Shown: piece after piece, positions 1 to 7,400 of the stretch
Numbering within the stretch: the stretch's first letter is position 1
Layout of the letters: the number at the start of each line of letters is the position of its first letter
Origin: an uncultured Selenomonadaceae bacterium
Lineage (GTDB): Bacteria; Bacillota; Negativicutes; Selenomonadales; Selenomonadaceae
Assembly (NCBI GenBank): GCA_945637225.1
Contig: CALZDE010000091.1
Span: forward strand, 1-7,814
Reading direction: 5' to 3'
DNA length: 7,814 nucleotides
Notes under the pieces: generated by a model
Told to the model about the DNA's origin: nothing
Database searches by the model: none
Seen by the model: the letters and a program-made list of their open reading frames with translations, nothing else
Position numbers and translations under genes: made by a program

Positions 1-14
1 GATAGTCTTCCTAG

Positions 15-524
15 CGCGAGCCTCGTCGTACACGCATCAAGGTTAGTGAGTATGGTTCCCAGCTGAAGGAAAAGCAGAAGGCAAAGTTCATTTACGGAGT
101 GCTTGAGAAGCAGTTCCGTTCCTACTACAACAAGGCAAAGAAGATGCAGGGTGTAACTGGTGAGAACCTGTTAAACCTGTTAGAGACTCGTCTGGACAAC
201 GTTGTATTCCGTCTCGGTCTCGCTTCTACCCGCCGTCAGGCTCGTCAGGTGGTACGTCATGGTCATATCACCGTAAACGGCAAGCGTCTGGATATCCCTT
301 CCGCAATTGTAAGCGTAGGCGATATTGTGGCAGTTTCTGAGAAGGCTAAGTCCAATGCTTTCTTCAAGGGTCTGTCCGAGTCCGGCACTACTCTGACTGC
401 TCCAGCATGGATTGAAGCAGATGCAGCTAACCTTTCCGGTAAGATCGTTCGTCTGCCAGAGGCTGCTGATCTCGTAGATATCCCAGTTGACAGCCAGGCT
501 ATCGTCGAGTTGTACTCCAGATAA
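15..524 (+). CDS. rpsD: 30S ribosomal protein S4, 5'-truncated
   Basis: S4 binds 16S rRNA early in 30S assembly and in many bacteria also represses its own operon. The frame runs in from the window edge, with typical S4 text (VSEYG, EKQKAKFIYGVLEKQF) encoded upstream of the GTG at 99. That GTG (Val in the family) is therefore an internal codon, not the true start. The S4 RNA-binding domain lies at about 186-370 (TRLDNVVFRLG, TRRQARQVVRHGHITVNGK), and the protein ends in the conserved IVELYSR. Family members are about 200 residues long. Roughly 50 N-terminal residues, including the part that carries zinc-binding cysteines in some S4 proteins, are not encoded here. The frame meets a TAG at 12-14, and the first ~20 bases do not encode the expected S4 sequence in any forward frame, so this edge may be an assembly or contig-end artefact or a real break. 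rpoA follows after 61 bases. Identity is certain; the 5' boundary is not. Confidence 0.93.
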   Translation, partial: REPRRTRIKVSEYGSQLKEKQKAKFIYGVLEKQFRSYYNKAKKMQGVTGENLLNLLETRLDNVVFRLGLASTRRQARQVVRHGHITVNGKRLDIPSAIVSVGDIVAVSEKAKSNAFFKGLSESGTTLTAPAWIEADAANLSGKIVRLPEAADLVDIPVDSQAIVELYSR

Positions 525-570
525 TTTCTTTGTGTTATTTGTCGTTGTACATTTATATGCATAGGATTTG

Positions 571-585
571 AGGAGGGCAATGTAA
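571..585 (+). promoter_or_regulatory. rpoA ribosome binding site with an ATG-TAA start-stop
   Basis: AGGAGG at 571-576 sits 9 bases before the rpoA ATG at 586, which is good spacing and supports that start. Immediately upstream and in frame lies ATG TAA (580-585), a start codon followed directly by a stop. It is only 3 bases from AGGAGG, so it is probably too close to be used efficiently. Any initiation there would end at once, next to the real start. Confidence 0.7.
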
Positions 586-1545
586 ATGATCGAAATCGAT
601 AAGCCTACGATTAAGATGGAAATCAGCGAGGACAGTTATGGCAAGTTCGTATGTGAACCATTGGAGCGCGGCTACGGCACAACTTTAGGCAATAGCTTGC
701 GTCGAATTCTCCTGTCTTCGTTACAGGGAGCAGCTATTACTGCCATCAAGATTGATGGCGTGCTCCATGAGTTCTCCACAGTTCCTGGGGTTCGCGATGA
801 TGTAACTAACATCATTCTGAACTTGAAGGAAGTTTGCCTGAAGATTAATGGCGACTACCAGGAACCACCGGTCATTCGCATCGATGTGGAAGGGGAAAGG
901 GAAGTTACTGCTGCTGATATTACCAGCAGTTCTGACATTGAAATCCTGAACCCTGAACTCCATATTGCAACCTTAAATGAGACAGGTTCCCTTCATATTG
1001 AAATGACTGTTGAGCGTGGCAGAGGCTATGTTCCAGCAGATAAAAATAAGAAGCCTGATCATACAATCGGAATCATTCCAATTGATTCCATATTCTCCCC
1101 TATTCGTCGTGTTAATTATACTGTTAATGACACTCGTGTCGGCAATGTAACTGACTACGACAAGCTGACCTTAGAGGTTTGGACCGATGGCTCCATTCGC
1201 CCTGAGGATGCAGTCAGCAAGTCTGCAAGCATTCTGATGGCTCATCTGAAGCTGTTCAGAGATCTTTCCGGCTTAGCTGAGGAGGATGATATTCAGGAAG
1301 GTCCTTATGCTGAGGTTGAAGAGGATAAGGCATCCAAGATTCTTGAGACTACTATCGAGGATTTGGATCTGTCTGTTCGTTCTTACAACTGCCTCAAGCG
1401 TGCTAGCATCAATAATGTTGCCGACCTCGTTAATAAGAGTGAGGATGACATGATGAAGGTTCGCAACCTGGGTCGCAAGTCCCTGGATGAGGTTAAGAAG
1501 AAGCTGCAGGAACTTGGTCTGTCACTGATGGAAATTGAAGAATAA
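586..1545 (+). CDS. rpoA: DNA-directed RNA polymerase subunit alpha
   Basis: Alpha dimerises to scaffold assembly of the core RNA polymerase, and its C-terminal domain contacts promoter UP elements and activators. The 319 residues match the usual full length. The N-terminal domain (about 1-230) shows the dimerisation/assembly motif ERGYGTTLGNSLRR at 27-40, HEFSTVPGVRDDVTNIILNLK at about 61-81 and VERGRGYVPADKNK at 142-155. An acidic linker (about 231-248, EEDDIQEGPYAEVEED) leads to the C-terminal domain (about 250-319). There the residues that bind DNA in E. coli are all present and happen to carry the same numbers: R265, N268, C269, G296, K298, S299 and E302. The start at 586 is set by AGGAGG nine bases upstream and by the conserved MIEIDKP opening. 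It is intact and sits between rpsD and rplQ, the standard order. It is probably transcribed from the upstream ribosomal operon promoter, outside this window. Confidence 0.99.
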   Translation: MIEIDKPTIKMEISEDSYGKFVCEPLERGYGTTLGNSLRRILLSSLQGAAITAIKIDGVLHEFSTVPGVRDDVTNIILNLKEVCLKINGDYQEPPVIRIDVEGEREVTAADITSSSDIEILNPELHIATLNETGSLHIEMTVERGRGYVPADKNKKPDHTIGIIPIDSIFSPIRRVNYTVNDTRVGNVTDYDKLTLEVWTDGSIRPEDAVSKSASILMAHLKLFRDLSGLAEEDDIQEGPYAEVEEDKASKILETTIEDLDLSVRSYNCLKRASINNVADLVNKSEDDMMKVRNLGRKSLDEVKKKLQELGLSLMEIEE

Positions 1546-1561
1546 GGAAAGAGGGAAATAG

Positions 1562-1903
1562 ATGGCTTACAGTAAGTTAGGTCGCAACTCCAGCGCGCGT
1601 AAGGCTCTGTTCAAGAGCATTTTGACTTCTCTCTTCAAGTATGAGCGTATTGAGACTACCGAAGCTAAGGCTAAGGAAGTTTCCGGTCTCGCTGATCAGC
1701 TGATCACTCTCGCTAAGCGCGGTGATCTGTCTGCTCGTCGTCAGGCTGCAGCTCAGCTTGCTGATAAAGAAGTTGTACAGAAGTTATTTGGCTCTATTGC
1801 TGAGCAGTTTAAGGATCGTCAGGGCGGTTACACCCGTATCCTGAAGTTAGGCGTTCGTCGTGGTGACGCAGCTCCTATGGTTATCCTTGAGCTGGTTAAG
1901 TAA
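1562..1903 (+). CDS. rplQ: 50S ribosomal protein L17
   Basis: L17 is a structural protein of the large ribosomal subunit near the peptide exit tunnel. The 113-residue product has the family N-terminus (YSKLGRNSSARKALFKSILT at about 3-22), the basic helical middle (KYERIETTEAKAKEV) and the conserved end TRILKLGVRRGDAAPMVILEL. Its length matches the short bacterial form. It starts 16 bases after the rpoA stop, with GAGG at 1551-1554 seven bases before the ATG, so it is cotranscribed with rpoA. It is the last gene of the ribosomal operon here, since a strong terminator follows about 30 bases after its stop. Codon use is of the highly expressed type (CGT for Arg, CTG and GTT frequent), like rpsD and unlike the repair genes further on. 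Confidence 0.98.
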   Translation: MAYSKLGRNSSARKALFKSILTSLFKYERIETTEAKAKEVSGLADQLITLAKRGDLSARRQAAAQLADKEVVQKLFGSIAEQFKDRQGGYTRILKLGVRRGDAAPMVILELVK

Positions 1904-1932
1904 TTTGTGAGATATACTTAATGCAATAAATG

Positions 1933-1969
1933 AGGAGATAGCTAGAAATGGCTGTCTCCTTTTTCTTTT
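1933..1969 (+). terminator. Intrinsic terminator of the rpsD-rpoA-rplQ operon
   Basis: GGAGATAGCT (1934-1943) pairs with GGCTGTCTCC (1950-1959) around a 6-base loop, giving 10 pairs including two G-U wobbles. An outer A-T pair (1933/1960) can extend it. A T-rich tract (TTTTTCTTTT) follows at once. It lies 30 bases after the rplQ stop, so it most likely ends the ribosomal transcript. Confidence 0.9.
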
Positions 1970-1971
1970 CC

Positions 1972-2001
1972 TTGCTAAAACAGTATATTATGTGTTATAA
2001 T
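1972..2001 (+). promoter_or_regulatory. Sigma-A-type extended -10 promoter for the glycosyltransferase gene
   Basis: A perfect TATAAT at 1996-2001 is preceded by TG one base upstream (1993-1994), forming an extended -10. A -35 TTGCTA (1972-1977) lies 18 bases upstream. Transcription would start near 2008, giving a leader of about 37 bases. The promoter begins right after the rplQ terminator, so the glycosyltransferase has its own transcription unit. Confidence 0.75.
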
Positions 2002-2044
2002 TATACGAGTGGTATTATTATGTTATATAAAGAGGGTATAGACT

Positions 2045-3172
2045 ATGAGTGTTGCCATTGTTTGCGACTGGTTAATTACATATACAGGTTATGAAAGAGT
2101 TATTGAGCAGGTTTTGACAGCTTATCCTGAGGCAGATGTTTTTGCGCTGGTGAATTATGTGCCAAAGAAACAGCGTGATTTTCTCATGAATAAGAAGATT
2201 ACTACTACCTTTATTCAGGATTTGCCTACTTCAGATGCAACAGGCTTTAAGAAGTTTCTGCCATTGATGCCATTAGCTATTGAACAGCTGGATGTGACGA
2301 GCTACGACTTAGTTATTTCCGTATCACAGGGGTTTGCCAAGGGCGTTATCACCGGACCAAATCAGATGCATATTTCTTATGTATATTCTCCGCTCCGCAG
2401 GGCATGGGATTTTCAGTTTCAGTATTTGAGGGAGACGGATAATAACAGCGGTATTTCCGGCTGGATTACTAAATTAGGCTTAAATTATCTTCGTCAGTGG
2501 GATTACCGTTCTGCTCACAATGTAGATTTTATGGTAGCAAGCTCTTATTTCAGTGCCCGCCGTATGAAAAAGATCTATGGTATTGAGCCAGCAGTCATTT
2601 ATCCTTCTGTTAATTTGGATAATTATGGTTTTTGGGCTGATAAGGAAGACTTTTATCTTACAGTTTCCAATCTCGTACCATTTAAGCACGTGAGAGCCAT
2701 TGTAGAGGCATTTACACAGATGCCAGACAGAAAGCTTATTGTTATAGGTGATGGTCCTGAATTAAAGAGCCTGAAAAAATTAGCTACTGAAAATATCACC
2801 ATGATGGGGAAACAGCCTTTTACTGTTACCAGAGAAAAAATGCAGAAAGCAAAGGCATTTATTTATGCGGCGGAAGAAGATAGGGATTTGACCTTAGTAG
2901 AAGTACAAGCGTGCGGTACGCCTGTTATTGTTTATGGCAGAGGCGGTGCGGCAGAAACTATTAAGGGGCTTGATACGGATATGCCAAGCGGTGTATTCTT
3001 TAAAAATCAGACACCTAATTCAATTATAAGTGCCGTTGATACTTTTGAGGAGCAGGAAATCAATCCTTCATTCTGCCGTCAGAATGCAGAGCGTTTCAGC
3101 GGTGACACCTTTAGGGACGAGTTTGTCGGCTTTATTAATTCAAAATTAGATGAATATGATATGTTGGATTAA
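2045..3172 (+). CDS. Glycosyltransferase, GT4/GT-B fold (WbaZ-like)
   Basis: This predicted cytoplasmic GT-B glycosyltransferase would move a sugar from a nucleotide-sugar donor to an acceptor, probably in cell-wall or surface polysaccharide synthesis; donor and acceptor cannot be read from the sequence. The N-terminal half has VAIVCDWL (3-10), TGYERVIEQ (14-22, where relatives usually have GGAERVLE) and FLPLMPLAIEQLDVTSYDLVI (about 71-91). The C-terminal half has LTVSNLVPFKHV (205-216), IGDGPELKSLK (234-244) and the GT4 E-x7-E pair E278/E286, followed by QACGTPVIVYGRGGAAE. Asn209 stands where many GT4 enzymes have a phosphate-binding arginine, while Lys214 is kept. RDL (280-282) replaces the common FGI. 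There is no signal peptide or membrane span. The start is supported by AGAGGG (2031-2036), 8 bases before the ATG. The gene has its own promoter and a terminator downstream. The family call is firm; the mannosyltransferase (WbaZ) link is by remembered similarity only. Confidence 0.88.
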   Translation: MSVAIVCDWLITYTGYERVIEQVLTAYPEADVFALVNYVPKKQRDFLMNKKITTTFIQDLPTSDATGFKKFLPLMPLAIEQLDVTSYDLVISVSQGFAKGVITGPNQMHISYVYSPLRRAWDFQFQYLRETDNNSGISGWITKLGLNYLRQWDYRSAHNVDFMVASSYFSARRMKKIYGIEPAVIYPSVNLDNYGFWADKEDFYLTVSNLVPFKHVRAIVEAFTQMPDRKLIVIGDGPELKSLKKLATENITMMGKQPFTVTREKMQKAKAFIYAAEEDRDLTLVEVQACGTPVIVYGRGGAAETIKGLDTDMPSGVFFKNQTPNSIISAVDTFEEQEINPSFCRQNAERFSGDTFRDEFVGFINSKLDEYDMLD

Positions 3173-3179
3173 ATTTTAG

Positions 3180-3202
3180 GGGAGGCGTAAGCCTTCCTTT
3201 TT
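3180..3202 (+). terminator. Intrinsic terminator after the glycosyltransferase
   Basis: GGGAGGC (3180-3186) pairs with GCCTTCC (3191-3197), 7 pairs with one G-U. The loop is GTAA, a GNRA tetraloop in RNA, and five T follow (3198-3202). It starts 8 bases after the glycosyltransferase stop. The T run is short, so some read-through into sbcDC is possible. Confidence 0.75.
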
Positions 3203-3227
3203 GCTAAAAAGGATGTAGTGGGAGATT

Positions 3228-4412
3228 ATGAAATTTTTACATTTAAGCGATTTGCATTTAGGAAAAATTGTCAATGAGCGTAACATGATTGATGACCAGA
3301 GATATATGCTGAATAAGATAACCGAGTTTATTGTGAAAGAAAATGTGAATGCTTTGCTGATTGCAGGTGATGTTTATGATAAAGCAGACCCGCCAGAAAA
3401 AGCGGTATCGTTATTTGATGAGTTTTTGCTTAAATGGTCAAATCAGAATATAAATGTGCTTATCATCAGCGGTAATCATGATTCTGATGTACGTTTGGAT
3501 TACGGAAAGCGATTTTTCAAAACACATAATATATATGTGGCTGGCACCTATAAGGGTAACATAGAAAAAGTGGTACTGAAGGATGAATATGGACCAGTAA
3601 ATTTTTATCTTATGCCATATATTAAGCCTTCGGATGTAGACCATTATTTTGATAAGGATAACAAGAGTGCTAATTGTGAAGAAGCAATTAAAAAGGCTTT
3701 AAAAAATACGGAGCTTGATGTTAATCAGCGCAATGTCATACTTTCCCATCAGTCGGTATCTTTTGGAAAAAATGCACCTGAGCTGGCTGGCTCAGAAGCT
3801 ATCGTCAGTGTAGGAACAATAGAATGCATAAATAGCAGTACCTATGATAATTTTGATTATGTGGCATTGGGGCATTTTCATTGTTCAAGAGCAGTGGGAA
3901 AGGAAAATATAAGATACGCAGGCTCGCTTTTAAAATACTCTCAGAAGGAAGCAACACCAGCTTCTTTTATTCGTACAGAGGATAATATTTCTCCGAGTGA
4001 TAAGCAGTTTCCTTTAGTGGAATTGAAGGAAAAAGGCAGTATATCGGTAGAGCAGGTTTATATTAAGCCTATGCGTGATATGCGTTGTATAAAGGGAACG
4101 CTGAAAGAATTGACTGCCTTGGGAAATATTACTGCTCCTGATGATTATATTTACGCTATATTAACAGATGAAATTCCTCAGCTTAATGCTATGGATGCTA
4201 TAAGGGATATTTATCCTAATGCAATGCACCTTGAATATAGAAATTCCCATACAAAGGCAATAGCAGAATTTAGTCTTGATGAAAAAATAGATGAAAAGCC
4301 TTTTGAAGAAACAGCTAAGAATTTTTATTCAATGATTATGGGTGTCAATGAAATGCCAGAGGAAGAATGGAAAATACTTGAGGATGTTGCCAAGGAGGTA
4401 GGTATTTTATGA
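3228..4412 (+). CDS. sbcD: Nuclease SbcCD subunit D (Mre11-like)
   Basis: SbcD is the metal-dependent nuclease of the SbcCD complex, which cuts DNA hairpins and protein-blocked double-strand ends during repair and replication. The 394-residue product is full length for the family. The calcineurin-like phosphoesterase motifs appear in order: SDLHLG (D8, H10), AGDVYD (D48), SGNHDS (N83, H84), LSHQS (H174) and GHFH (H216, H218). These supply the expected metal ligands. The C-terminal part (about 260-394) is the capping/SbcC-binding region. Between GSLLKYSQKEA and QFPLVELKEKG there is a short extra stretch (about residues 243-258), where relatives I remember run almost directly on. The conserved MKFLHLSDLH opening fixes the start at 3228, although its ribosome site is poor: GGGAG ends only 3 bases before the ATG. 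The stop overlaps the sbcC start (ATGA), so the two are coupled. No clear promoter precedes it. Confidence 0.97.
   Translation: MKFLHLSDLHLGKIVNERNMIDDQRYMLNKITEFIVKENVNALLIAGDVYDKADPPEKAVSLFDEFLLKWSNQNINVLIISGNHDSDVRLDYGKRFFKTHNIYVAGTYKGNIEKVVLKDEYGPVNFYLMPYIKPSDVDHYFDKDNKSANCEEAIKKALKNTELDVNQRNVILSHQSVSFGKNAPELAGSEAIVSVGTIECINSSTYDNFDYVALGHFHCSRAVGKENIRYAGSLLKYSQKEATPASFIRTEDNISPSDKQFPLVELKEKGSISVEQVYIKPMRDMRCIKGTLKELTALGNITAPDDYIYAILTDEIPQLNAMDAIRDIYPNAMHLEYRNSHTKAIAEFSLDEKIDEKPFEETAKNFYSMIMGVNEMPEEEWKILEDVAKEVGIL
4392..4412 (+). promoter_or_regulatory. sbcC ribosome binding site and ATGA coupling junction
   Basis: AAGGAGGT at 4392-4399 lies inside the last codons of sbcD. AGGAGG (4393-4398) is 10 bases before the sbcC ATG at 4409. 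The sbcD stop TGA (4410-4412) overlaps that ATG. This points to coupled translation, as expected for two subunits of one complex. Confidence 0.85.
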
Positions 4413-7400
4413 AACCTATAAAGCTGATTATGGAAGGTTTTGGACCTTATGCAGAAAAAAAAGAAATAGATTTTTCTCATTTTGGCGATAAGGGAATTTT
4501 TCTGATAACTGGTGATACAGGTGCTGGTAAAACTTCCATTTTTGATGCAATTTGTTTTGCTCTTTTTGGCGATGCCAGCGGAAATAGCCGTGAAAGCAAG
4601 TTTCTTCGTTGCAGTTTTATTCCTGATAAAGCAAAATCACTTGTTACCTTTACTTTTACTCATAATGGACAGCAGTATACTATAGAACGTGAACCAGAGC
4701 ACCCACGCATTACGCATAAAAGAAATGGTGAATTGGAGAAAAAGGCTGATGCCCAGAAGGTGGTGCTGAATTTTGATAGCGCGGATATACCACCTATTAC
4801 AACGTTAAAAAAGGCTAATGAATATATAGTTAATGAAATTCTCCATCTTACATTACAGCAGTTTAAGCAGATAGCTATGATAGCACAGGGGGAATTTAAG
4901 GAATTTCTCAATGCCAAAACTGATGACAGGGTAGTAATTCTTAGAAAAATTTTTCAGACGGATAAATATGAGCAGATCGGTACAAAATTAAAGGAACGCA
5001 TGGACACTACAAAAAAGGAAATGCAATCCTTTGAGGACCGTATGAAGGAAAATGTTAAGGGAATTAAATGTGCTGAAGACAGTAAGTATTTTGAAGGATT
5101 AAATATTCTGAAGGGGCGTAATAGTGCGGAAAATTCCTTGCAGGCTGTTCAGCAGATGGTGGAACAGATAAATAGCGAGGATGAGGAAAATTCTGTATTA
5201 CTTTCAGATAAAAATAATGCATATGATAAATTAATAACAAAAAAAATATCTGAGATTAATTCGGCAGAAGCAAATAATAAAGCATTGGAAAATTTGAATA
5301 ATCTGTTGAAAGAGGAAAAAAAGCTTGCTGATGATGAAAAAGTTATGAAAAATCTGGAAGCAGATATTAATATTCAAAAGAAGGCTGTGCGAAAGGTCAA
5401 GCCTGTCTATATAGCATATAAGGAAATAAAAAATAAAGCTGATAAGAGCGAAGAAAATATTAATGCACTGAAGCTGGAACAGAAAAATGCAGAGAAAGCA
5501 TTTGAAGCAGCTAAGAATAATAAGGAAAAAGCAGAGAAATCAGCTCCACGTTCAGCAGAATGTAAGGCGATAGCAGTTCAGTTAAAGCAAAATGAAGTAA
5601 TTTACCAGCAAAAAGAAAATCTGATAAATGAACTGGAAGGTCAAAAAATAAAGGCAGAAAATAAAAAGAACGAAGAAGAGAAAATAAAAGTTTATTTATC
5701 AGAGATAGAAAAAAATATTCAGAATGAAAAGGAAATTATTGAGAAATTAAAAAATGTACCTGAAAAGTTAAAGCAGGCAGAAATTAAGCTGGAGACTATA
5801 AGAGAAAGATTTAAGTTTGCTAATTATAATATAGTTGGCGATACACAGCATGAAAGTGGAAAAAGCAAAATTGCCAAAAAACAGAAAGAGCTTCTAAATG
5901 CGCAGAACACTTGTATTGAAAGAAATAAACTGTACATGGAAGTAAAAGCAGAATATGATAAAGCAGAGCTTTCAGTGATGTGCAATAGAGCAGGAATACT
6001 AGCTTCCACGCTTGAAGCAGGAAAAGCATGTCCAGTCTGTGGAAGTATAGAGCACCCAAAGCCAGCTGTTATGCAGGAAACTGCTTATACAGAGGAAGCA
6101 TTAAAAATCTTAAAGGAAAAAATGGAAAATGCTCATAATGAAGCTAATAATGCATCCAGCATAGCAAAGGTAAAAAAGGGTGATTTAGAAAATGAATGCA
6201 GGGGCGTAATTAATAACATTAATCAGTGGGTAGAGAATTTACAGGATGATGGAGAGTTATTTAAGTCTGTAATTAATAAAACTGCATTACATAATACTAT
6301 TAATTTTAAAACGCTATTACCATTGGATGAAAAGAATATTAAAAAAATATATGATATTATTTCTGAAGCAGAGTCTTTACATAACGGTATAAAGCAGTTG
6401 GGATTAGTTTTAAAGAGTGAAAGGGAAAAACTGCTTTCAGATGGTAAAATATTGGATAAGGCAAATAATGATTTAGCAGATAATGACAACAAACGTAATG
6501 AATACTTAGACAAGGAAAAGAAAATAAATGATGCTAAACAGGAGATTGAAGGAAAAGTAAAAGAATTACAGGGAGCAATAAATTCATTGCCAAAATTACA
6601 GTATAATAATCTTACTGAAGCTCAGGAGGCAAGGCGTGCTTTAGAAGAGGAAGCCAAAGCTATTGATGACAGTATTACAGAGTCTACATCTAAGGCTAAT
6701 ATTGCAGAAAAGGATTTAGCTGAAATTAAGGGAAAATTATCTACAGCAGAAACTGATTTGCAGGAGAATAAAAATAATTGTGTATCAGCCTTTAAGGAAT
6801 ATCAGAATAAATTAATAGAAAGTGGTTTCATTAATGAAGAAGCTTATTTAGTGTATGAGGGTTATTCAGAAGAAAATATTCAGGATAATGAAAATAAATT
6901 AAATAAGTATAAAACTGATGTAATGACTAATAAGGCAAGTATTGATGAAGCAAGGAAACACATTACTGTAGATAAATCTGTTGATGTAGAGGCTATGAAG
7001 AAAAGCTTGGAAGAAGATAAGAATGCACAGAAGGAAATTCAGGATGAACTGGGTATAATAAAGCATCGTCAGGAATCAAATGAGGAAATTCTTAAAAACC
7101 TACAGAAGCTTGACAATGAGATGGGAGAAAAGACAAAGAAGTATAACATCTTGGTTAATCTGTACAATCTTGTAACAGGCAAGGTTAATGGCAAGATGAA
7201 AATAACCTTTGAACAGTATTTCCAATCAGTTTATTTTGACAGAATTATATCTGCGGCTAATCGACGTCTGCAAATTGTCAGCAATGGCGGGTTTGAATTT
7301 TTCCGTCATGATGAACAGGATGAAACATTAAAGGTAATTAAGGATAAAAAAGGAAATCATATTCTTGATTTGAATGTACTTTACACAAATACTGGCGAAA

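Noticed and set aside
99..101. GTG as the start of a 141-residue rpsD
   Set aside because: Conserved S4 residues are encoded in frame upstream of it (KVSEYG to KFIYG), and this position is an ordinary Val in the family.
263..580. Minus-strand open frame of 105 codons opposite rpsD
   Set aside because: It lies opposite a certain ribosomal protein gene, resembles no family I know, and is a shadow frame. The same holds for the other minus-strand frames opposite rpoA, the glycosyltransferase, sbcD and sbcC.
525..585. Internal promoter before rpoA (TTGTGT and TATATG spaced 18)
   Set aside because: Both boxes are weak matches in T-rich DNA inside a compact ribosomal operon, so chance is the simpler explanation.
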